This document shows, in pieces, positions 5,649 through 8,624 of a DNA stretch of 8,624 nt. The stretch spans positions 1 to 8,624 of the forward strand of contig WQXE01000078.1 in NCBI GenBank assembly GCA_009784995.1, read 5' to 3'. The stretch comes from Treponema sp. Lineage in GTDB: Bacteria > Spirochaetota > Spirochaetia > Treponematales > Breznakiellaceae. The position numbers and the translations under genes are program-made. Position 1 is the stretch's first letter. Each line of letters begins with the position of its first letter. The notes below the pieces were generated by a model. It was not told where the DNA came from and searched no databases. It was given only the letters and a program-made list of their open reading frames with translations.

Positions 5649-6917
5649 TTACGCGGCTCCTTCCGCAAAAATCTTATTACGCCTTTGTTCATTAAGGCCC
5701 CAAACTCTTGTTAAAATTAAAGCAACCGTAGTCCAATACTTTTCCGGAATAATTTCACCTACGTCCGTTTCATTATATAATGCCCGCGCCAAAGGTTTAT
5801 TTTCGACGAGCGGAACATCGTTTTCATTAGCGATTTCCCTAATCCTCGCGGCTATTGAATCGGCGCCAAGAGCTACAACCATTGGACCCGGCATATTCTT
5901 TTCAAATTGTAAAGCTACAGCAAAGTGTGTCGGGTTTGTTATAACAACATCCGCTTTTGGAACCGCTGTATTTATATTTTGCTTTAACATTTCGCGGAAG
6001 CGGCTTTTAATTCTTGCCTGTACTTCCGGATCCGATTCCATCATTTTAAATTCTTCTTTTCTTTCATGACGCGTCATCTTGTGCCGTTCGCGGAAACGCC
6101 ATTTTTGGAAATAGAAATCCGCTATTCCAAGTACAAGCAGTAAAACAGCGACAACAATTATCATTCGTATCGCTATTCCGGCGACAAAAAACAATGCCTG
6201 ATAAGGATCCGCTTTTTGCAGATTTAACATTTTATGAATTTCAGAACTAATAAATAAATACGATACGACTCCGATAATAATAATTTTTGCCAAAGACTTG
6301 CCTAAATTAACAAGCCCTTCGATAGAAAATATTCTTTTAAAATATTGACCAAACCTTGGCAATACTTTGGAAAATTTCGGCGTAATAGCTTCGGTTGAAA
6401 ATAAATAATTTCCAAGCTGAACTAGATTGGAAAAAATAGCCGATATAAAAGCAATAATTAAAACCGGCGTAACAAGCCGGATAAAGTAACTAATAAAACT
6501 ACCGGTTATAATAGCGTCTTTTGTAGGATCAAGTTCGACAGCTCTTAAAAAATAAAAACGAATCATTTCTACACAGGTGCGGAACATAGAAGGCGCTAAA
6601 AATAATAATAACAAACCTGTTAAGAGTAAACCGATAGCGCCGACCAATTCCTGACTTTTAGCTACCTGCCCTTTTTTGCGTAACTCTTTTATTTTATATT
6701 CGGTAGGTTCTTCGGTTTTACCCGGCGCGTCTTCGTCGTTATCATCCGCAAACCACTGAAGATCAATGAACAACGATTTATCTAAAGAATTTCTCACGGA
6801 GGCACATCGAACTTCCAGTTCGCGGCACGGAGGATCACGCGGTACTAAAAAATAACATTCAGAACTCCGTGTCTCCGTGTCTCTGTGTGATAAAATTTGA
6901 ATAAAATAATTTATCAA
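5649..6917 (-). CDS. flhB: FlhB, export-gate specificity switch, with repeat-derived N-terminal extension
   Basis: FlhB controls the order of export, switching from rod/hook to filament substrates after cleaving itself at NPTH. Here NPTH is at 328-331 in the long reading, preceded by VVITNPTHFAVAL-type sequence, with four membrane segments (about 93-110, 150-172, 205-225, 243-268) and the conserved start LFIDLQWF (49-56) and KTEEPTEYKIKELRKKGQVAKS (67-88). The conserved part, about 374 residues, is the usual FlhB length. The 48 residues before it are not FlhB-like: residues 10-42 are encoded by a repeat element at 6792-6890. The long frame begins with TTG at 6917, overlapping the fliR TGA, and has an excellent GGAGG 6 bases upstream. 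Other in-frame starts, GTG at 6797 and TTG at 6773, lack a good Shine-Dalgarno. Identity is certain; the true start is not. Confidence 0.93.
   Translation of the reverse strand: MINYFIQILSHRDTETRSSECYFLVPRDPPCRELEVRCASVRNSLDKSLFIDLQWFADDNDEDAPGKTEEPTEYKIKELRKKGQVAKSQELVGAIGLLLTGLLLLFLAPSMFRTCVEMIRFYFLRAVELDPTKDAIITGSFISYFIRLVTPVLIIAFISAIFSNLVQLGNYLFSTEAITPKFSKVLPRFGQYFKRIFSIEGLVNLGKSLAKIIIIGVVSYLFISSEIHKMLNLQKADPYQALFFVAGIAIRMIIVVAVLLLVLGIADFYFQKWRFRERHKMTRHERKEEFKMMESDPEVQARIKSRFREMLKQNINTAVPKADVVITNPTHFAVALQFEKNMPGPMVVALGADSIAARIREIANENDVPLVENKPLARALYNETDVGEIIPEKYWTTVALILTRVWGLNEQRRNKIFAEGAA
6808..6822. repeat. Small perfect hairpin inside the repeat element
   Basis: CGAACT, a 3-base loop TCC, and AGTTCG form a 6-bp perfect stem. 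It is nested between the two CACGGAGG copies and is probably part of the internal structure of the element. It lacks a following T-run, so it is not a terminator. Confidence 0.6.
6865..6888. repeat. Three tandem 8-base units, CTCCGTGT x2 + CTCTGTGT
   Basis: Three contiguous 8-base units on the plus strand, the third with one substitution, form the right arm of the 6792-6890 element. In the flhB frame they encode the HRDTETRSS-like stretch, because eight is not a multiple of three and the reading shifts phase from unit to unit. Confidence 0.85.
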
Positions 6918-7792
6918 ATTCCGCCTCCGCCGGTGATTTGCCGTCCGATTTGAATGTACAACGATTGAAAACTGCCAAAACCGGCATCGATTATGCGGGT
7001 AAAAGCTTCGATCATAAAAGGTAAAACAGTTAATAGTAAAACAAAAGCAGTTATAATAGAAATTGGAAAACCTTCGGATAAAATATTAATCTGCGGCGCC
7101 GCTTTGGAAATTAATCCGGTAGTTAAAGATGTTAAAAATAATGTTCCAAGTATCGGAAGCGCGATTATTATCGCGTCCAGGAACAGGCGGGAAAGTCCTG
7201 AAGCAATCATCATTACAACTGGTTCTGTTCCTTCGATTAAACTAATAATATTGATTGTTTGAACAGAACGCCAAAAACCGCCAAGAAAAAGCTGATGAAA
7301 GCCGCCTATAGTAATAAAAATTAACATCGCGACCAGGTTAAAGTACTGACCCATAAGGGGGTTCTCTACCTGCGCGACCGGGTCAAAAGTTTCTGAAGCT
7401 CCAAATCCCATTTGCAAAGAAAAGAACTGCCCCGCTGTGGAAAAAGAAGCGAAAATAATCGTCATGTAAAAACCGATAATAATGCCGATCATCGCTTCTC
7501 CCGCGATAAGAAGCAGAAAACGCAGGCTGAAAACTTCGTGGCGCAAATCACTTAAAGAGCCGCCCGGTAAAGTAACAATGGCGTTAGGATTGTTAGCTGC
7601 AATATGAAAAACTTCCGCCGTAGGAATTACCGCGAAAGCCGCGAGACCGGCAAGCGCGATTTTCGCTGTTTGAGGAATCGCGTCGGATGAAAGCAAAGGA
7701 GCAACCTGAATCATGGCTAGAGCTCTCGCGGCGATCAAGAGGAATACAGGACCAAAGACGAGAATATTATTTAAAACAGCGCTTTCAATCAT
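6914..7792 (-). CDS. fliR: FliR, flagellar export-gate membrane protein
   Basis: FliR joins FliP and FliQ in the helical core of the export gate through which flagellar subunits leave the cytoplasm. The 292-residue product has several hydrophobic segments spread over its length (for example 10-32, 43-60, 92-118, 150-170, 205-225, 243-262) and the family's conserved stretches FFSLQMGFGASETFDP (123-138) and ISKAAPQINILSEGFPI (228-244). It is somewhat longer than the roughly 260-residue norm, partly through a tail ending in four glycines. A longer frame begins with TTG at 7804, but that TTG overlaps the GAGG at 7802-7799 that serves as ribosome-binding site 6 bases before the ATG at 7792, so I use the ATG. 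It starts 21 bases after fliQ and its TGA overlaps the putative flhB TTG start. Confidence 0.96.
   Translation of the reverse strand: MIESAVLNNILVFGPVFLLIAARALAMIQVAPLLSSDAIPQTAKIALAGLAAFAVIPTAEVFHIAANNPNAIVTLPGGSLSDLRHEVFSLRFLLLIAGEAMIGIIIGFYMTIIFASFSTAGQFFSLQMGFGASETFDPVAQVENPLMGQYFNLVAMLIFITIGGFHQLFLGGFWRSVQTINIISLIEGTEPVVMMIASGLSRLFLDAIIIALPILGTLFLTSLTTGLISKAAPQINILSEGFPISIITAFVLLLTVLPFMIEAFTRIIDAGFGSFQSLYIQIGRQITGGGGI
6924..6928 (-). promoter_or_regulatory. Shine-Dalgarno for flhB, built from the Gly codons of the FliR tail
   Basis: GGAGG on the minus strand is 6 bases before the TTG at 6917-6915. It lies within the GGC-GGA-GGC-GGA run that encodes the last glycines of FliR, whose TGA overlaps the TTG. 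This supports translational coupling fliR to flhB and favours the long FlhB reading. Confidence 0.6.
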
Positions 7793-7798
7793 CCATTT

Positions 7799-7802
7799 CC
7801 TC
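7799..7802 (-). promoter_or_regulatory. Shine-Dalgarno deciding the fliR start
   Basis: GAGG on the minus strand, 6 bases before the ATG at 7792-7790. It shows that the upstream in-frame TTG at 7804 is unlikely to be the start. Confidence 0.65.
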
Positions 7803-7813
7803 AATTAAATCCA

Positions 7814-8080
7814 TTATCGCATTTGCGATATTCTTCCAAACAATTCTATTGTATAATTTCCAAGTGACGCGAATCCTACTCCGCCAAAAAGCGCGAGTAC
7901 AATAAGAATTACAGCAATCTTTGGAACAAATGTAAGAGTCTGTTCCTGAATTGATGTAGCCGCTTGCAATATCGCGACAACCAAACCTACCGCTAACGCG
8001 GATAACAAAAGAGGAGCAGCCATTGTTAAAACCTGGAATATTCCTCCTTGCAAAAGATTTGTAATATCACCGGTACTCAT
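7814..8080 (-). CDS. fliQ: FliQ, small export-gate membrane protein
   Basis: FliQ packs around FliP-FliR in the export-gate core (several copies per gate in known structures). The 88-residue product has the standard length and layout: two membrane helices (about 16-40 and 53-73) separated by the conserved loop QAATSIQEQTLTFVPK (39-54). The ATG has GGGAG 7 bases upstream. The gene starts 12 bases after fliP and ends 21 bases before fliR, in the conserved fliP-fliQ-fliR order. Nothing is abnormal. Confidence 0.97.
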   Translation of the reverse strand: MSTGDITNLLQGGIFQVLTMAAPLLLSALAVGLVVAILQAATSIQEQTLTFVPKIAVILIVLALFGGVGFASLGNYTIELFGRISQMR

Positions 8081-8092
8081 TTTCTATCTCCC

Positions 8093-8624
8093 CTACATAA
8101 ATGAACGGACCAATTGTTCCGTCAAAAGTCCCCATCCGTCAACAAGAATGAAAAGAATTAATTTAAACGGCATGGATATCATAATGGGAGGAAGCATGAT
8201 CATACCCATGGACATAAGCACGCTTGCCACTACCATGTCGATTACGATAAACGGAATAAATAAAAGTATTCCGATTTTAAAAGCCACTGTGAGCTCGTTT
8301 AAAATGAACGCTGGAATTAATACATAAGTTGGAACGTCAGCTAACGTATTGGGACGATCAAGACCGCGCATCGCCATAAAGAGACGGATATTCTGCGGAT
8401 TCTCACTCATTTGAGAATACATAAATATTCTTAAAGGAGCTTCCGCTTCCCTGTACGCGTTTTCTACAGACATTTCTCCCGCCGAAAGCGGTTGCAAAGC
8501 ATTAGTATAAATTGTACTAAAGGTAGGCCACATAATAAAAATGGTAAGAAAAAGAGAAATCCCCAAAATTACCTGGTTGGGAGGTACCTGCTGTAAAGAA
8601 AGGGCTCTTTTAATAAAATCCATG
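8093..8624 (-). CDS. fliP: FliP, flagellar export-gate protein, C-terminal part (5' end beyond window)
   Basis: FliP forms most of the export-gate pore with FliQ and FliR. The visible 176 residues cover the C-terminal two thirds or so of a protein usually near 250 residues, and the gene runs off the right edge. Seen here: RALSLQQVPPNQ (6-17 of the visible part, family form ALxxQQxPPNQ), the first FliP signature at PAFILNELTVAFKIGIL (104-120), and the second region FIPFIVIDMVVASVLMSMGMIMLPP (122-146), both hydrophobic. The Met codon at 8623 is internal: the family has a membrane segment and, usually, a signal peptide before this point. In the first signature, N109 occupies a position that I recall as usually Ser, Thr or His. 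It ends with TAG 12 bases before fliQ. Confidence 0.96.
   Translation of the reverse strand, partial: MDFIKRALSLQQVPPNQVILGISLFLTIFIMWPTFSTIYTNALQPLSAGEMSVENAYREAEAPLRIFMYSQMSENPQNIRLFMAMRGLDRPNTLADVPTYVLIPAFILNELTVAFKIGILLFIPFIVIDMVVASVLMSMGMIMLPPIMISMPFKLILFILVDGWGLLTEQLVRSFM

Larger units (their letters stand above)
6792..6890. repeat. Dispersed-type repeat element (CTCCGTG/CACGGAG units) inserted at the 5' end of flhB
   Basis: The plus strand carries CACGGAGG at 6795-6802 and 6826-6833, and CTCCGTG at 6865-6871 and 6873-6879 followed by a CTCTGTG variant at 6881-6887. The two halves are therefore inverted with respect to each other. Composition and wording differ sharply from the surrounding flagellar coding DNA, and the encoded peptide (SHRDTETRSSE...CASVR) has no FlhB character. 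I recall very similar sequences (ends like CTCTGTGTGA and TTCTCACGG) as abundant intergenic repeats in environmental bacterial genomes, where they produce spurious small proteins with HRDTE/CASV wording; that is memory, not a search. No transposase is encoded. The boundaries are estimated. AATTT lies on both sides (6788-6792 and 6894-6898) but is too short and AT-rich to call a target duplication. Confidence 0.75.

Noticed and set aside
5560..6069. 169-codon plus-strand open frame
   Set aside because: It lies antisense across the flhA start and the flhB end, both strongly identified; its length is explained by codon bias of the opposite strand.
6800..6825. tRNA-like T-arm (GTTCGA within the hairpin on the minus strand)
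   Set aside because: Only the short hairpin is present; no acceptor stem, anticodon arm or CCA end can be assembled around it.
6792..6890. Rho-independent terminator between fliR and flhB
   Set aside because: The stems are GC-containing, but the loops are long and no T-run follows on the minus strand; fliR and flhB are also tightly coupled.
6788..6898. AATTT flanking the repeat as a target-site duplication
   Set aside because: Five AT bases in AT-rich flanks occur easily by chance, and the positions do not fit the apparent element ends exactly.
8621..8623. ATG at the right edge as a fliP start
   Set aside because: FliP homologues have well over 50 residues before this point; the Met matches an internal position just before the ALxxQQxPPNQ motif. 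The gene is cut by the window.
1..8624. Virulence-type (non-flagellar) type III secretion or a new defence system
   Set aside because: Gene order, FlhF/FlhG and FliA identify this as flagellar; nothing resembling effectors, defence genes, integrases or CRISPR repeats is present.

Overview
The window is one strand of a spirochaete-type flagellar operon, most likely from a Treponema-like bacterium. All nine genes read leftward (minus strand) in the order fliP (5' end cut off by the right edge), fliQ, fliR, flhB, flhA, flhF, flhG, an unrecognised membrane protein, and fliA (3' end cut off by the left edge). The spirochaete assignment rests on the gene order (export gate, then flhF-flhG, then one uncharacterised membrane protein, then a FliA/WhiG-type sigma factor), on the wording of the FliA region-2 sequence, and on the altered FHIPEP signature in FlhA. 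It is inferred from remembered family sequences, not from a search.

Right part (about 3446-8624): the flagellar type III export gate. FliP, FliQ and FliR form the export-gate core, FlhB is the substrate-specificity switch and FlhA is the large export-gate ring protein. Middle (1231-3444): FlhF (SRP-type GTPase) and FlhG (MinD-type ATPase), the pair that sets where and how many flagella are built. Left (1-1206): a protein with two predicted N-terminal membrane helices and a long, probably disordered acidic/Pro-Ser-rich tail, then the N-terminal third of the flagellar sigma factor FliA. Intergenic gaps run from 1 to 24 bases and fliR overlaps the apparent flhB start, so this looks like a single co-transcribed unit. 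No terminator, internal promoter, RNA gene or CRISPR array was seen, and no gene-free stretch exceeds 300 bases.

The main anomaly is at about 6792-6890, between fliR and the conserved part of flhB. A roughly 100-base repeat element built from CTCCGTGT-type units in inverted arrangement sits there. It resembles a family of dispersed repeats that I recall from many environmental bacterial genomes. It is open in the flhB frame and, on my boundaries, is 99 bases long (33 codons). It therefore either adds an in-frame extension to FlhB or separates the ribosome-binding site from the real start. No wholly new multi-gene system was found. The uncharacterised gene at 307-1206 is the best candidate for undescribed biology.
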